Assembly (NCBI RefSeq): GCF_016406305.1
Contig: NZ_CP066369.1
Coordinates: forward strand, 62,001 to 126,000
Direction of reading: 5' to 3'
Length of the DNA stretch: 64,000 bases
From: Shewanella putrefaciens
Lineage (GTDB): Bacteria; Pseudomonadota; Gammaproteobacteria; Enterobacterales; Shewanellaceae
Translations under genes and position numbers: made by a program
The notes under the pieces: generated by a model
What the model was told of the DNA's origin: nothing
Seen by the model: the letters and a program-made list of their open reading frames with translations, nothing else
The model's database searches: none
Shown here: positions 1-9,610 of the stretch, in pieces
Layout: each line of letters opens with the position of its first letter
How positions within the stretch are numbered: the stretch's first letter is position 1

Positions 1-585
1 ACCGGGTAAGCCGGGGATGTTATCGGCCTTATCGCCCATCAGCGCTAAGAAATCGATAATTCTATCTGGGCCAACACCATATTTAGCCGCAACTTCTTCT
101 GGCCCCATGATGGTGTCCGTCATGGTATTGATCAGCGTGATATTGTCATCCACGAGTTGCGCCATATCTTTATCGCCTGTACTTATTAATACCGAGCGTT
201 TTTCGAGGCTTGCTTGGCGGGCGATGGTTCCAATCACATCGTCGGCTTCAACACCTGGTATAGAAATAAGCGGCAATCCTAAGGCGCGAATAATGCGATA
301 TAAGGGTTCGATTTGTGAACGCAGATCATCGGGCATGGGGGGACGATGTGCTTTATATTCGCCGTATAAGTCATTACGGAAAGTCTTGCCTTTGGCATCG
401 AATACTACGGCGATGTGGCTGGGCTGGTAACGAGTCAATAGACTACGGAGCATATTGACTACGCCATAAACGGCTCCTGTTGCTTCGCCCTTTGAGTTTG
501 TCAGATGAGGAGGCGCATAATAGGCGCGGTACAAATAAGAAGATCCATCCACAAGGACAAGTGGGTTATTGGCAATAGTCGGCAT
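1..585 (-). CDS. polA: DNA polymerase I, N-terminal part (cut by window edge)
   Basis: The reverse strand from an ATG at 585 stays open to the window edge, giving about 195 residues of the 5'-3' exonuclease (flap nuclease) domain of DNA polymerase I. Visible signatures are the start [20 protein letters not shown], then [41 protein letters not shown] and the helix-hairpin-helix region [14 protein letters not shown], all with the expected metal-binding aspartates. The enzyme removes RNA primers and fills gaps during replication and repair. The polymerase part lies beyond position 1. Identification is from remembered family motifs. Confidence 0.96.
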   Translation of the reverse strand, partial: MPTIANNPLVLVDGSSYLYRAYYAPPHLTNSKGEATGAVYGVVNMLRSLLTRYQPSHIAVVFDAKGKTFRNDLYGEYKAHRPPMPDDLRSQIEPLYRIIRALGLPLISIPGVEADDVIGTIARQASLEKRSVLISTGDKDMAQLVDDNITLINTMTDTIMGPEEVAAKYGVGPDRIIDFLALMGDKADNIPGLPG

Positions 586-971
586 AGGTAATTTTCGTTT
601 ATCGATGACTTAGATGGCGGTTAGCATGCCACAGATGCACTATTTCAGCCACGGCAAATTGACTCTCAGCCTGTGGATAAGTCTGTGAGTGAAAAAGTCA
701 ACTGTGAATTATGGCGTTGTTTACGGCTTAGTGCGATATTTTTAAGTTGTTGATTTTTATATTTATAAAATATTTGTGTGAGTTCAATACTGTTTCTTGA
801 AAAATCTTCCTGATTTGTGGATTTTTTATTGACTCCGTAAAATACATCTAAGGCTGGCTTAATTTTCACCGTCCGTCAGATTCGACGAATTAAGTTAGCA
901 CGATTTTTAATCAGATCAACCAATTTGTTTATGGTTTGTTAAAATCAAATGGCATAAGAAGGATATTTTTA
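586..971. other. Intergenic region between polA and elbB
   Basis: This 386-base AT-rich stretch separates two divergent genes and should hold both promoters. A reverse open frame at 666-869 (67 codons) has no recognisable features and I do not call it a gene. One perfect DnaA-box-like 9-mer (TGTGGATAA) is at 672-680, alone. An AAGGA ribosome binding site for elbB is near 958-963. Confidence 0.5.
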
Positions 972-1628
972 ATGAAAAAAATCGCAGTGTTACTCAGTGG
1001 GTGCGGTGTTTTCGATGGAACAGAGATCCATGAATCGGTTTTAACCTTATTGTCCCTGTCAAAGGCGGGCGCAAGTTACCAATGTTTTGCCCCCGATATT
1101 CAGCAGATGCATGTTGTTAATCATTTTTCCGGTGAGATAGAGAAGTCGGTGCAACGTAATGTCTTGGTGGAGTCGGCACGCATTGCCCGCGGAGAAGTCA
1201 AAGCGACCACAGAGCTGGATATCGATGAAATTGATGCCTTGATCATCCCCGGTGGCTTCGGTGCGGCGAAAAATCTGTGCAATTTTGCCACTAATGGCAG
1301 CGAGTGTGAGGTAAACCCCTTAGTGGCTGATTTTATCAACGAGTTTATCTTGGCTAAAAAACCCGTTGGTTTTATCTGTATCGCACCTATGATGATCCCG
1401 CGCTTATATGGACACGGGGCGAAGGGTACGATTGGTAATGACGTTGATACTGTCGCGGCATTTAATCTGATGGGCGGCGTTCATCAAGCTGCAACCGTGC
1501 ACGATATTGTAATAGATGAAGCGAACAAGATAGTCAGTACCCCCGCTTATATGCTCGCGGGGAATATTGCTGAGGCGCATTCTGGTATCGAAAAGCTCGT
1601 CGCCAAGGTGCTGGAGTTGGCAAAGTAA
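972..1628 (+). CDS. elbB: ElbB, DJ-1/PfpI superfamily glyoxalase-like protein
   Basis: A 218-residue protein of the DJ-1/PfpI superfamily, matching ElbB (also called SCRP-27A or enhancing lycopene biosynthesis protein 2), which is 217 residues in E. coli. It begins MKKIAVLLSGCGVFDGTEIH and carries the nucleophile-elbow region KPVGFICIAPMMIP with a cysteine at the usual place, and the motif IIPGGFGAAKNL. The family has reported glyoxalase III-type activity on glyoxal; its physiological role is unsettled. I chose ATG 972 over an upstream TTG at 936 because an AAGGA site sits about 8 bases before it and the length then fits the family. It is convergent with glpG. Confidence 0.9.
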   Translation: MKKIAVLLSGCGVFDGTEIHESVLTLLSLSKAGASYQCFAPDIQQMHVVNHFSGEIEKSVQRNVLVESARIARGEVKATTELDIDEIDALIIPGGFGAAKNLCNFATNGSECEVNPLVADFINEFILAKKPVGFICIAPMMIPRLYGHGAKGTIGNDVDTVAAFNLMGGVHQAATVHDIVIDEANKIVSTPAYMLAGNIAEAHSGIEKLVAKVLELAK

Positions 1629-1645
1629 GTGGTGTCGCAATCGGG

Positions 1646-1675
1646 CCAAGATAACGCTTTATGTGGTTATCTTGG
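1646..1675. terminator. Hairpin between convergent elbB and glpG
   Basis: A perfect 10-bp inverted repeat (CCAAGATAAC / GTTATCTTGG) with a 10-base loop lies between the stop of elbB (1628) and the stop of glpG (1692). There is no run of T on either side, so it is a possible bidirectional transcript end rather than a classical intrinsic terminator. Confidence 0.45.
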
Positions 1676-1691
1676 TCAGGCGCAGAGGTGC

Positions 1692-2531
1692 TTAGTTTGT
1701 GGCTTTACGGCTATCGAACAAACCTTGGGCTAAGCCGATAATTAGGCCGCCGATATGGGCGCCGTTTGCGACTGAAATACCCAGCACGTCGGTAAAGCCT
1801 AATGCTAACCAAATCAACATAAAGCCCATATAGGAAGGGGGTAAACCAATACCCGCAGCAGGTTTACGCATTCCCATCACCCAGGTATAACCTGCGACAG
1901 CGTAGACGACGCCGGATAGGCCGCCAAAGTGAGGGCCACTGACATAGTATTGAACGATATTAGGTAGAGTCCCTGCCACGAGCAATAAAATCAGCAGAGG
2001 CGCAGTGCCTATTCGAGTCTCGATTTTTCCGCCCAAATACCACCACCAGAGTAAATTGAAGATGATATGCATGGCCGAAAAGTGCAGCAAGCTTGGGGTG
2101 AAAACGCGCCAGAACTGGCTGAAATCTGCATTAGGTACCGCGCCAAAATAGGACAGCGCTTCATAGGTTGGGTTCGCAAATCCTAAGTTCATCGCCGCAA
2201 AAATAACGCTACAGAGTGCAAATATGATTAAGGTGATTGGACCGGCACCAGTAATAAATTGGGTAAAAAGCTGCAATGACGGTGCGCCATAATCGAGCTT
2301 AGTATGAGTATCGCCGTGTTCCCAGGAGGCCTGTAGATACTTGCTATCGTAGGGATGAGCAAGAAAGTGGGTAAACTCTTTGCGGGCTTGCTCTACATCT
2401 TTGTCGTGGATAACTAGGATGGCGACTCCTTGCATCAGCGGCTCAATTTGGCAGTCGATATGCTTACCCTTAAGGTAATCGACAAATGCCTGCGCGGCTC
2501 TGCTGTTGGGGAGTCGGCCAATCTCTATCAT
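1692..2531 (-). CDS. glpG: Rhomboid intramembrane serine protease GlpG
   Basis: A 279-residue rhomboid protease that cleaves transmembrane segments inside the inner membrane. The N-terminal cytoplasmic GlpG domain spans roughly residues 1-80, followed by six hydrophobic helices. Catalytic features are visible: HxxxN in HIIFN (residues 155-159), the serine of GLSG (Ser206) and the helix-6 histidine in AHIGG (His259). The length is close to E. coli GlpG (276). The start ATG overlaps the stop of glpE by 4 bases (ATGA), indicating translational coupling. Unlike E. coli, no glpD or glpR is next to the pair. Confidence 0.95.
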   Translation of the reverse strand: MIEIGRLPNSRAAQAFVDYLKGKHIDCQIEPLMQGVAILVIHDKDVEQARKEFTHFLAHPYDSKYLQASWEHGDTHTKLDYGAPSLQLFTQFITGAGPITLIIFALCSVIFAAMNLGFANPTYEALSYFGAVPNADFSQFWRVFTPSLLHFSAMHIIFNLLWWWYLGGKIETRIGTAPLLILLLVAGTLPNIVQYYVSGPHFGGLSGVVYAVAGYTWVMGMRKPAAGIGLPPSYMGFMLIWLALGFTDVLGISVANGAHIGGLIIGLAQGLFDSRKATN

Positions 2532-2833
2532 GCATTCGCCCCATGCCAGGCGCTAAAGCCGCCATCTAGGCTGTAGACATCATCAAAGCCTTGCTCGCAG
2601 AGGTACTGCGCGGCATTTTGGCTGCTGTTACCGTGGTAACACACCACAACCAGCGGCTTATCCATATCGGCTTGGCTAATAAATTGCGCTAGATTTTCGT
2701 TATTTAAATTGAATGCACCGTCAATGTGGCCGTTGCCAAAGCTATTGCCATCGCGGATATCGACGATTTGTACTGGCTTTGACTCGGTCATTTGCACTAA
2801 TTGATTAACACTTAGGTGTTTAAAGGAAGACAT
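2528..2833 (-). CDS. glpE: Thiosulfate sulfurtransferase GlpE (single-domain rhodanese)
   Basis: A 101-residue single-domain rhodanese transferring sulfane sulfur from thiosulfate to cyanide or thiol acceptors in the cytoplasm. The active-site loop CYHGNSS, identical to E. coli GlpE, carries the catalytic cysteine; VDIRDGNSFGNGHIDGA is the CH2A-type motif and DGGFSAW the CH2B end. The frame is open to 2887, but the start MSSFKHLSVNQL at 2833 fits the family length (108 in E. coli) and has a plausible purine-rich site. It precedes and overlaps glpG, as in enterobacteria. Confidence 0.92.
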   Translation of the reverse strand: MSSFKHLSVNQLVQMTESKPVQIVDIRDGNSFGNGHIDGAFNLNNENLAQFISQADMDKPLVVVCYHGNSSQNAAQYLCEQGFDDVYSLDGGFSAWHGANA

Positions 2834-2939
2834 AATAAAACCTGAAATTGCTGAGAAACGGTAAGCGATGGGATAAGTGTGCAACAAGGGGCGGCGAGTG
2901 TACAGCCCCTATCTTGGTATGAGTTATCTCTGCTGGGGA

Positions 2940-3965
2940 TTAATCCCAGCTGAGGATCACTTTACCCGATTGGCCCGAGCCCATAGCCTCGAAGCCCTGT
3001 TGGAAATCATCAATCTTGTAGTGGTGAGTGATGATTGGAGAAATGTCTAAGCCAGATTGGATAAGGCTTGCCATCTTGTACCAGGTTTCGAACATTTCGC
3101 GGCCGTAGATGCCCTTAATGACTAAACCTTTGAAGATCACTTTGCTCCAATCAATCGCCATTTCGCCACCTGGAATACCGAGCATAGCGATTTTGCCGCC
3201 GTGGTTCATGGTATCTAACATGCCGTGGAAAGCCGATGGTACGCCAGACATTTCAAGACCTACGTCAAACCCTTCGGTCATGCCCAGTTCTTTCATCACG
3301 TCTTTGAGGTTTTCTTTCGATACGTTGACTGCGCGGGTGGCGCCCATCTTACGGGCGAGTTCTAAGCGGTATTCGTTGACGTCGGTGATCACCACATGGC
3401 GCGCACCTACGTGGCGACACACGGCCGCCGCCATAATACCGATTGGGCCTGCACCTGTGATCAACACGTCTTCGCCGACTAAATCGAACGACAAGGCGGT
3501 ATGTACGGCATTACCAAACGGGTCGAAAATTGACGCTAAATCATCGCTGATATCATCGGGGATTTTAAAGGCGTTAAAGGCGGGGATCACTAAGTATTCA
3601 GCAAATGAACCTTCACGGTTTACACCCACACCAGAGGTGTTACGGCATAAATGAGTGCGACCCGCGCGGCAGTTACGGCAATGGCCGCAGGTAATATGGC
3701 CTTCGCCCGATACGCGGTCACCAATGTTAAAACCACGAACCTCTTGGCCGATACCAACCACTTCGCCAACATACTCATGGCCGACAACCATAGGTACAGG
3801 AATGGTTTTTTGTGACCATTCGTCCCAGTTGTAGATATGCATGTCGGTGCCGCAAATCGCGGTCTTTTTAATCTTGATCAGTAGATCGTTATGGCCCATC
3901 TCTGGCTTAGGCGCATCGACTAACCAAATGCCTTTCTCGGCTTTTAACTTGCTTAGTGCTTTCAT
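2940..3965 (-). CDS. tdh: L-threonine 3-dehydrogenase
   Basis: A 341-residue zinc alcohol-dehydrogenase-family enzyme oxidising L-threonine with NAD+ to 2-amino-3-ketobutyrate. Visible features are the catalytic zinc site around [15 protein letters not shown] and GHEYVGEV, the four-cysteine structural zinc loop [15 protein letters not shown], and the Rossmann motif [10 protein letters not shown]. The length equals E. coli Tdh (341). It lies 23 bases downstream of kbl, so the pair converts threonine to glycine and acetyl-CoA from one transcript. Confidence 0.97.
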   Translation of the reverse strand: MKALSKLKAEKGIWLVDAPKPEMGHNDLLIKIKKTAICGTDMHIYNWDEWSQKTIPVPMVVGHEYVGEVVGIGQEVRGFNIGDRVSGEGHITCGHCRNCRAGRTHLCRNTSGVGVNREGSFAEYLVIPAFNAFKIPDDISDDLASIFDPFGNAVHTALSFDLVGEDVLITGAGPIGIMAAAVCRHVGARHVVITDVNEYRLELARKMGATRAVNVSKENLKDVMKELGMTEGFDVGLEMSGVPSAFHGMLDTMNHGGKIAMLGIPGGEMAIDWSKVIFKGLVIKGIYGREMFETWYKMASLIQSGLDISPIITHHYKIDDFQQGFEAMGSGQSGKVILSWD

Positions 3966-3988
3966 CTTCTTTAGTCCTAAATGGGGTC

Positions 3989-5182
3989 CTAAATAATCGC
4001 CATTTCTTTGGCAATACGGGTAAAGGCTTCAATCGCTTTGTCGAGTTGCTCACGGGTGTGGGCGGCCGACATTTGCGTACGGATCCGGGCTTGTCCCTTA
4101 GGTACTACAGGGAAGGAGAAGCCAATCACGTAGATATGTTCTGCTAATAAGCGGTTAGCGAAATCGCTCGCCAGTTTGGCATCGCCAATCATCACTGGGA
4201 TAATCGCATGGTCGGCGCCGCCCAAGGTAAAGCCTGCCGCTGACATTTTTTCGCGGAAATAACGGCTGTTTTCCCATACCGCTTCGCGCAGGGCTTGGCC
4301 GGATTTGAGCATCTCTAACACATGGATAGACGCAGTCACAATCGAAGGCGCTAATGAGTTAGAAAACAGGTAAGGGCGAGAGCGTTGACGTAGCCAGTCG
4401 ATGACTTCTTTTTTACCCGAAGTGAAGCCGCCCGATGCGCCGCCTAAGGCTTTGCCTAAGGTGCCAGTAATGATATCGACACGGCCCATCACATCGCAGT
4501 GCTCATGTGAGCCGCGGCCGTTTTGGCCGACAAAGCCCACGGCATGTGAGTCATCTACCATCACCAGTGCGCCGTATTTATCGGCTAAATCACATACGCC
4601 TTTAAGATTGGCAATCACGCCATCCATGGAGAACACGCCGTCGGTGGCGATTAAGATATTGCGCGCACCCGCGGCTTTGGCGGCGATCAGTTGCGTTTCT
4701 AAATCCGCCATATCGTTGTTGGCGTAACGGAAACGCTTAGCTTTACATAAACGTACGCCATCGATGATTGAGGCATGGTTTAAGGCGTCGGAGATAATTG
4801 CATCTTCGGCATCTAATAGGGTTTCGAATAGGCCGGCGTTTGCATCGAAGCATGAGGAATACAGGATAGTATCTTCCATGCCGAGGAATTCGCTCAGGCT
4901 AGCCTCTAGTTTTTTATGGATATCTTGGGTGCCGCAAATAAAACGCACCGATGCCATACCAAAGCCGTGGCTCTCTAAACCTTGCTGGGCAGCTTTAATA
5001 AGTTCAGGATGATTCGCTAGGCCTAAATAATTGTTAGCGCAAAAGTTAATAACTTCTTGGTGATTAACTTGAATGGCGGTCTGTTGCGGTGAGGCAATAA
5101 TGCGTTCGCTTTTATATAAGCCTTCGGCTTTGATATCTGCAAGCTGTTGATTAATCTGTGCGTAGAATGAGGTAGAGGCCAC
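3989..5182 (-). CDS. kbl: 2-amino-3-ketobutyrate CoA ligase (glycine C-acetyltransferase)
   Basis: A 397-residue pyridoxal-phosphate enzyme of the alpha-oxoamine synthase family that cleaves 2-amino-3-ketobutyrate with CoA to glycine and acetyl-CoA. The PLP lysine is in [14 protein letters not shown], and the cofactor-ring motif [10 protein letters not shown] precedes it. The length matches E. coli Kbl (398). It is first in the kbl-tdh operon. A weak purine-rich site (AAGGAGAT) is just upstream of the ATG at 5182. Confidence 0.97.
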   Translation of the reverse strand: MASTSFYAQINQQLADIKAEGLYKSERIIASPQQTAIQVNHQEVINFCANNYLGLANHPELIKAAQQGLESHGFGMASVRFICGTQDIHKKLEASLSEFLGMEDTILYSSCFDANAGLFETLLDAEDAIISDALNHASIIDGVRLCKAKRFRYANNDMADLETQLIAAKAAGARNILIATDGVFSMDGVIANLKGVCDLADKYGALVMVDDSHAVGFVGQNGRGSHEHCDVMGRVDIITGTLGKALGGASGGFTSGKKEVIDWLRQRSRPYLFSNSLAPSIVTASIHVLEMLKSGQALREAVWENSRYFREKMSAAGFTLGGADHAIIPVMIGDAKLASDFANRLLAEHIYVIGFSFPVVPKGQARIRTQMSAAHTREQLDKAIEAFTRIAKEMAII

Positions 5183-5514
5183 CTGATATCTCCTTAGTTA
5201 ACTTTATTCTGATTCTGGGAGTGGCGGCATTCTAACTCTAAACCTAATTGGCCTACAGCCTTTTTTTCATGCAGCTTCGCCAGATAAATTAGTTTAGGGG
5301 TAAAGCTGTTTTTACATTATAAAAACTAATGAGCAACATCGGCCGGTTGCCATTCGAAAATACTGCTGTTGACCTTTTCGAGTGGCTTAGTGATGAGCTC
5401 GTTATCTAGCTGGCAAAGGATTATCCTAATGGATTTGGCCGCCCGCACCAGTGCTATAACTGGACTTAAGTCTAGTACCTAATGCGGGTTTCCCGTAGCA
5501 GGATTTGGGGAAAT
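5183..5514. other. Intergenic region upstream of kbl-tdh
   Basis: These 332 bases lie between the kbl start and the TetR-family gene stop, both on the reverse strand, and should contain the kbl promoter. A near-perfect 18-bp palindrome (ACTGGACTTAAGTCTAGT, one mismatch) is at 5459-5476. I see no open frame or RNA gene in it. Confidence 0.4.
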
Positions 5515-6162
5515 TTAGGTGGCTTCTTGGTTGGCTAGGTCGTGGTAATGCTGCTCTAAGCGTGTAAAAGTCGCGACTGAAGTCGGCGTCGCATAGGCTT
5601 TGAAAATCATCAGCACCCTTAACACACCTTCGTAAAGGGTCGCTTTAGTGATGGTAGAAGTACTGGATTGAGTGAGCTGATAGCCAATCCAAAAACTAAC
5701 GATCATCTTGATGGTATCCGCGAGCGGGGTAATTTTGTCGGTATCGACGTTTAAAAAACCATCCTGTTTGAGCTGGTGCAGCACTTGGCTCGAACGGGTC
5801 AAAACCTGTTGTTGGGCATGGAGATAGCGCTTTTTTAACTCGCCATCACGGGCGAGGATATCGGCAAGATTGGCGTACATAAAGCGGAATTGCCATAGGG
5901 TGTAGAACATAGCATCGAAGTAGCCAATTAACAGTTCCACATCCACCTGTTTACCTTCGTAGGGTTGGAACCCTGATTCGAGGTGATTTTCATAGAGGCT
6001 GAAAATGCAGCGAATAATGTCTTCTTTATTGCGAAAATGGTAATAAAGATTCCCGGGACTCATATTTAAGTGGGCGGCAATATGATTCGTCGTGATATTT
6101 CGTTCGCCGTGCTCATTGAATAGCTCCAGGCTGGCATAGATGATTTTGTCGCGGGTTTTCAT
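5515..6162 (-). CDS. TetR/AcrR-family transcriptional regulator
   Basis: A 215-residue regulator with an N-terminal TetR helix-turn-helix (roughly residues 5-50; recognition region NITTNHIAAHLNMSPGNLYYHF followed by NKEDII). The C-terminal ligand-binding half has no features I can assign to an inducer. It is transcribed divergently from waaA with 183 bases between them, so it may regulate itself, waaA or a distant locus. The length is ordinary for the family. The ligand is unknown. Confidence 0.85.
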   Translation of the reverse strand: MKTRDKIIYASLELFNEHGERNITTNHIAAHLNMSPGNLYYHFRNKEDIIRCIFSLYENHLESGFQPYEGKQVDVELLIGYFDAMFYTLWQFRFMYANLADILARDGELKKRYLHAQQQVLTRSSQVLHQLKQDGFLNVDTDKITPLADTIKMIVSFWIGYQLTQSSTSTITKATLYEGVLRVLMIFKAYATPTSVATFTRLEQHYHDLANQEAT

Positions 6163-6345
6163 AAGTTATCCAAATTGCGAGTGTAATTGAGAAAGCTAAC
6201 CAACGACCGCCATACTGCTGGTAAATTATCCCTCATTTAAATCGTACCGAATGTTTGATTTGATGAACGAACAAAAATTCAATGTGATGGCTATTATGCT
6301 AACATTGCCGCTATTCATCAGGCAAAACCCATAAGCACGTTTTTT

Positions 6346-7611
6346 ATGAATCGATTTTTTTACAGTGCGCTGCTTTATCTATTATCCCCTCTGCTCATTG
6401 TCTATTTGGCGTTTCGTGCTATTAAAAGCCCTGATTACCTTGGCCGTTGGGGGGAGCGTTTTGGCTTAACGGCACTTAAATCGACGGATCTATTGATCCA
6501 CTCAGTGTCTATGGGGGAAACGCTCGCGGCGATCCCGCTTATTCGCTTAATTCAGCAATCTCACCCTGAATTGAGCATTACAGTCACAACCAGTAGCCCT
6601 ACGGGATCGGCCGAGGTACGCAAAGCCTTTGGTGACTCAGTGCAGCATTGTTATCTCCCCTTCGACCTGCCTTGGTGTGTGAATCAGTTTTTGCGCCAGT
6701 TATCCCCTAAATGGTGCATTATTATGGAGACCGAGCTGTGGCCAAATTTAGTGGCGATTGCGGCTAAACGGGGTGTGGGTTTGATGTTGGCCAACGCTCG
6801 GCTGTCGGCAAAATCGGCGGCGCAATATGCTAAGCGCCCCAAGCTCAGCCTGCCTATGCTACAACGGCTCGATATCATTGCGGCGCAGACGCAAGTGGAA
6901 GCGCAGCGCTTTATCGCCTTAGGAGTGTCACCGGATAGGGTAACCGTTTGTGGTAGCTTGAAGTTCGATATCAGTATCACGCCCGAGCGTTTAGCCAATG
7001 CTAAGTTGCTGCGTCAGACTTGGGGGCGCGAAACATCGCCGATTTGGGTTGCGGGCAGCGTACATCCAGGTGAATTTGACGCTATGCTCACAGCCCATAG
7101 GCAAGTATTAGCGCAATGGCCCGATGCCCTATTGATTATTGCGCCGCGTCATCCGGAACAGTTTAATGCCGTTGCTCAAGTGGTTGCGGCCCAAGGTTTT
7201 GAATTCGTTCGTCGCAGCGAAAATCAGCCCCTGACGCCTAAGACGCAAGTGCTGGTGGGCGATACCATGGGCGAGCTGCTCACCTTTTATGGCGCCGCAG
7301 ACCAAGCCTTTGTTGGGGGGACATTGATCGAAAACGGCGGCCATAATCCCTTAGAGCCTGTCGCTATGGGAGTGCCTGTGATGGTGGGGCCAAACCACTG
7401 GGACTTTGCCCAAATTACCCAAATGCTGGCGGATGCGGGTGGTTTGCGGATTGTTGGCTCAGCGCAGGAACTAGGGCTAAATCTTATCCAATACTTTGAA
7501 ACCCCTTCACAACGCCAACAGGCGGCAAGTGCTGGCCTGGCCGTGGTGGAGGCGAATCGTGGTGCTTTGCAGCGGCAATTTGCGCTGGCACAATCCCTTA
7601 TTAAGGTTTAA
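6346..7611 (+). CDS. waaA: 3-deoxy-D-manno-octulosonic acid (Kdo) transferase
   Basis: A 421-residue GT30 glycosyltransferase adding Kdo from CMP-Kdo to the lipid A precursor at the cytoplasmic face of the inner membrane. It has an N-terminal membrane anchor (about residues 5-25), the conserved region HSVSMGETLAAIPLI containing the catalytic glutamate, METELWPNL, and the C-terminal donor-binding motif GGHNPLEPVAMGVPV. The length is near E. coli WaaA (425). It opens the LPS core region and is convergent with kdkA. A Kdo kinase next door suggests WaaA adds a single Kdo, as in Haemophilus and Vibrio; that is inference. Confidence 0.95.
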   Translation: MNRFFYSALLYLLSPLLIVYLAFRAIKSPDYLGRWGERFGLTALKSTDLLIHSVSMGETLAAIPLIRLIQQSHPELSITVTTSSPTGSAEVRKAFGDSVQHCYLPFDLPWCVNQFLRQLSPKWCIIMETELWPNLVAIAAKRGVGLMLANARLSAKSAAQYAKRPKLSLPMLQRLDIIAAQTQVEAQRFIALGVSPDRVTVCGSLKFDISITPERLANAKLLRQTWGRETSPIWVAGSVHPGEFDAMLTAHRQVLAQWPDALLIIAPRHPEQFNAVAQVVAAQGFEFVRRSENQPLTPKTQVLVGDTMGELLTFYGAADQAFVGGTLIENGGHNPLEPVAMGVPVMVGPNHWDFAQITQMLADAGGLRIVGSAQELGLNLIQYFETPSQRQQAASAGLAVVEANRGALQRQFALAQSLIKV

Positions 7612-7636
7612 TCGACTGGTCAATTCGGCAAGTGGA

Positions 7637-8392
7637 TCAAGCGCTTGTCATCGCCCCTTGGTAGCCCTGCATTAGGGATGCCCAGTTATCCAGGTTAAAG
7701 GCAAGGTTTGGCAGCTTGCCTTGTTCTTTATGGAAGGAGCGTAACAGTCTGTCTAGATTGGCTTTTTGCCATTGCGGGTGCGGTGTTTTTAGCTCGCCCC
7801 GGTCAAAATCGATAAGATAGAAGCGCTCCGGCGTCATTGGCTCAGTCTGTGCGGGCTGGAGCAGAATATTTTTGGCATTGAGATCGGCGTGGTACACGCC
7901 GCGCTGGTGGAATTGAGCAATAGTGGCGCCCAAGGCCTGCCACTGCTCTGCACTCATTGCCCCTTTGCTGAGTTTAACGACTAAATCTTCGGCGCCTTCG
8001 ACTCGCTCGATAATAATATCGGCGCGGTAAAATAACCCGTCGCGCACTATATTGGCGGCAATGGGTTTAGGTACGGCAAAATCTTCATGATACAGAGTGT
8101 CTAATAAGCGTAACTCACCCATGGCACGGGTATTTTCAAGGCCTGTATAAAGGTAAGCGTCTTTACTGAATTTCTCCATTAAGCCGCCACGCCAATAGTG
8201 GCGTAATACCCAATGGCTAGCGCCAGATGCGACAAACCAAGTGGTATAGCGGCCCTTGGATGAGCCGACGACAGCCTCTTTCGCGCGCCAAAAATCCACC
8301 GAGAACCAAGCCGGAGTGATAGCCGTTGGCGTATCTTGGCAAAGCGCCATATGGCCTTGGGCGGTTTTTATGATCTGTATCTGAGCATTCAT
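7637..8392 (-). CDS. kdkA: 3-deoxy-D-manno-octulosonic acid kinase KdkA
   Basis: A 251-residue kinase of the protein-kinase-like fold phosphorylating Kdo at O-4 on Kdo-lipid A. The catalytic loop HADLNAKNILL and the metal-binding DFDRGEL are visible, as are the N-terminal segments LRHYWRGG and ELRLL typical of KdkA. The length matches Haemophilus KdkA (about 241). It sits convergently 25 bases from waaA, fitting its substrate. ATG 8392 lacks a clear Shine-Dalgarno site. Confidence 0.92.
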   Translation of the reverse strand: MNAQIQIIKTAQGHMALCQDTPTAITPAWFSVDFWRAKEAVVGSSKGRYTTWFVASGASHWVLRHYWRGGLMEKFSKDAYLYTGLENTRAMGELRLLDTLYHEDFAVPKPIAANIVRDGLFYRADIIIERVEGAEDLVVKLSKGAMSAEQWQALGATIAQFHQRGVYHADLNAKNILLQPAQTEPMTPERFYLIDFDRGELKTPHPQWQKANLDRLLRSFHKEQGKLPNLAFNLDNWASLMQGYQGAMTSA

Positions 8393-8490
8393 CGGAGAAT
8401 TGTTGACTTAAGCGTGGCACCTCGGGCCATTCTACATTAAGATCCTTAGCTTGCGCCAAATAACCTTAAAAGCTACGAGCTTCAATCCCA

Positions 8491-9543
8491 ATGAGTTTAA
8501 ATCCCAATAGCATGAATTCCCTTTGTTTGCTGCGGCTATCGGCTATCGGTGACGTCTGTCATGCCGTGGCTATGGTGCAGGCGATTCAGCGGCAATATCC
8601 CGAGCTTAAGATTACTTGGGTAATAGGTAAGCTTGAGTATCAATTATTGAAGCATTTACCCGGCATTGAGTTTGTTATTTTTGATAAATCTCAAGGCTGG
8701 CGTAGCTATTTTAATTTGCGTAAGGCATTAAAGGGCCGACGGTTTGATGTGCTGCTGCATATGCAGGTAGCCCTACGCGCAACTTTGGCATCCCTAGCCA
8801 TTTCGGCAAAAGTACGCATAGGCTTTGACCGTGCTCGTGCTAAAGAAGGCCAGTGGCTGGTCACTAATCATAGGGTTGAGCCCTTAACTCATCCCCATGT
8901 GCTTGAAGGATTTATGGGATTTGCTAAGGCCATAGGAGTTAAAGATCTCACTCCCCAGTGGCATATTCCCGTCCCCGTTGCGGATACTGAGTTTGCAAAG
9001 ACGCAGATTAAGGATAATGAAAAAGTCTTTATCATCTGCGCCGCCGCCAGTAAGGCAGAACGCAACTGGTTGCCCGAGCGTTATGCCGCCGTCGCGAGCC
9101 ATGCAATTGCTAAGGGCTTTAGGGTGATGCTCTGTGGTGGCCCAACCGCACTCGAAAAAGCCTTAGCCGAGCAGATTTTGCAGGCTTGTCCCGCAAAGAT
9201 AGATAACTTAGTGGGCAAAACCAGTTTGACGCAATTACTGGCCCTGCTAAAACGCGCAAGCTTAGTGTTAGCTCCCGATACTGGGCCTGCACATATGGCC
9301 GTTACCCAAGGTACGCCTGTCATCGGCTTATATGCCCATTCCAATCCGGGGCGAACTGGGCCATATCTCTCGCGGCAATATGTGGTGAGCGTCTACGATG
9401 AGGCGATGAAATCCCAGCATAGCGGCGAGGTGAAATGGGGAACTCGTGCTAAGGGAGATCATCTTATGGCATTGATCAGCGTTGACGCCGTAATTGAGAA
9501 GTTTGATCTGGCCGCTCAGCAGGGCTCAGTTAAGGCCTGTTAG
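8491..9543 (+). CDS. Glycosyltransferase family 9 (heptosyltransferase-like)
   Basis: A 350-residue GT9 protein resembling WaaC/WaaF heptosyltransferases that build the inner LPS core from ADP-heptose. Typical segments are LCLLRLSAIGDVCHA near the start, the middle CAAASKAERNWLPERY, and DTGPAHMAVTQGTPVIGLY, where the DxGPAHM motif binds the ADP-sugar. Whether it adds heptose I or another heptose cannot be fixed from sequence alone. The start could be ATG 8491 or ATG 8512 (MNSLCLLRLS, the usual beginning of the family). It is divergent from kdkA and heads a rightward run of core genes. Confidence 0.88.
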   Translation: MSLNPNSMNSLCLLRLSAIGDVCHAVAMVQAIQRQYPELKITWVIGKLEYQLLKHLPGIEFVIFDKSQGWRSYFNLRKALKGRRFDVLLHMQVALRATLASLAISAKVRIGFDRARAKEGQWLVTNHRVEPLTHPHVLEGFMGFAKAIGVKDLTPQWHIPVPVADTEFAKTQIKDNEKVFIICAAASKAERNWLPERYAAVASHAIAKGFRVMLCGGPTALEKALAEQILQACPAKIDNLVGKTSLTQLLALLKRASLVLAPDTGPAHMAVTQGTPVIGLYAHSNPGRTGPYLSRQYVVSVYDEAMKSQHSGEVKWGTRAKGDHLMALISVDAVIEKFDLAAQQGSVKAC

Positions 9544-9610
9544 ATTCGGTCTTAGGTATTTAACGGCCCCGATTTGCCGTGCGTTTTTAGATTATGTTAG
9601 GAGACAAGTC

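Noticed and set aside
672..680. Perfect DnaA box near polA
   Set aside because: A single box without clustering, AT-rich unwinding repeats or dnaA/gidA nearby; not an origin.
666..869. 67-codon reverse frame between polA and elbB
   Set aside because: No family resemblance, no clear ribosome site, low-complexity AT-rich DNA in a promoter region.
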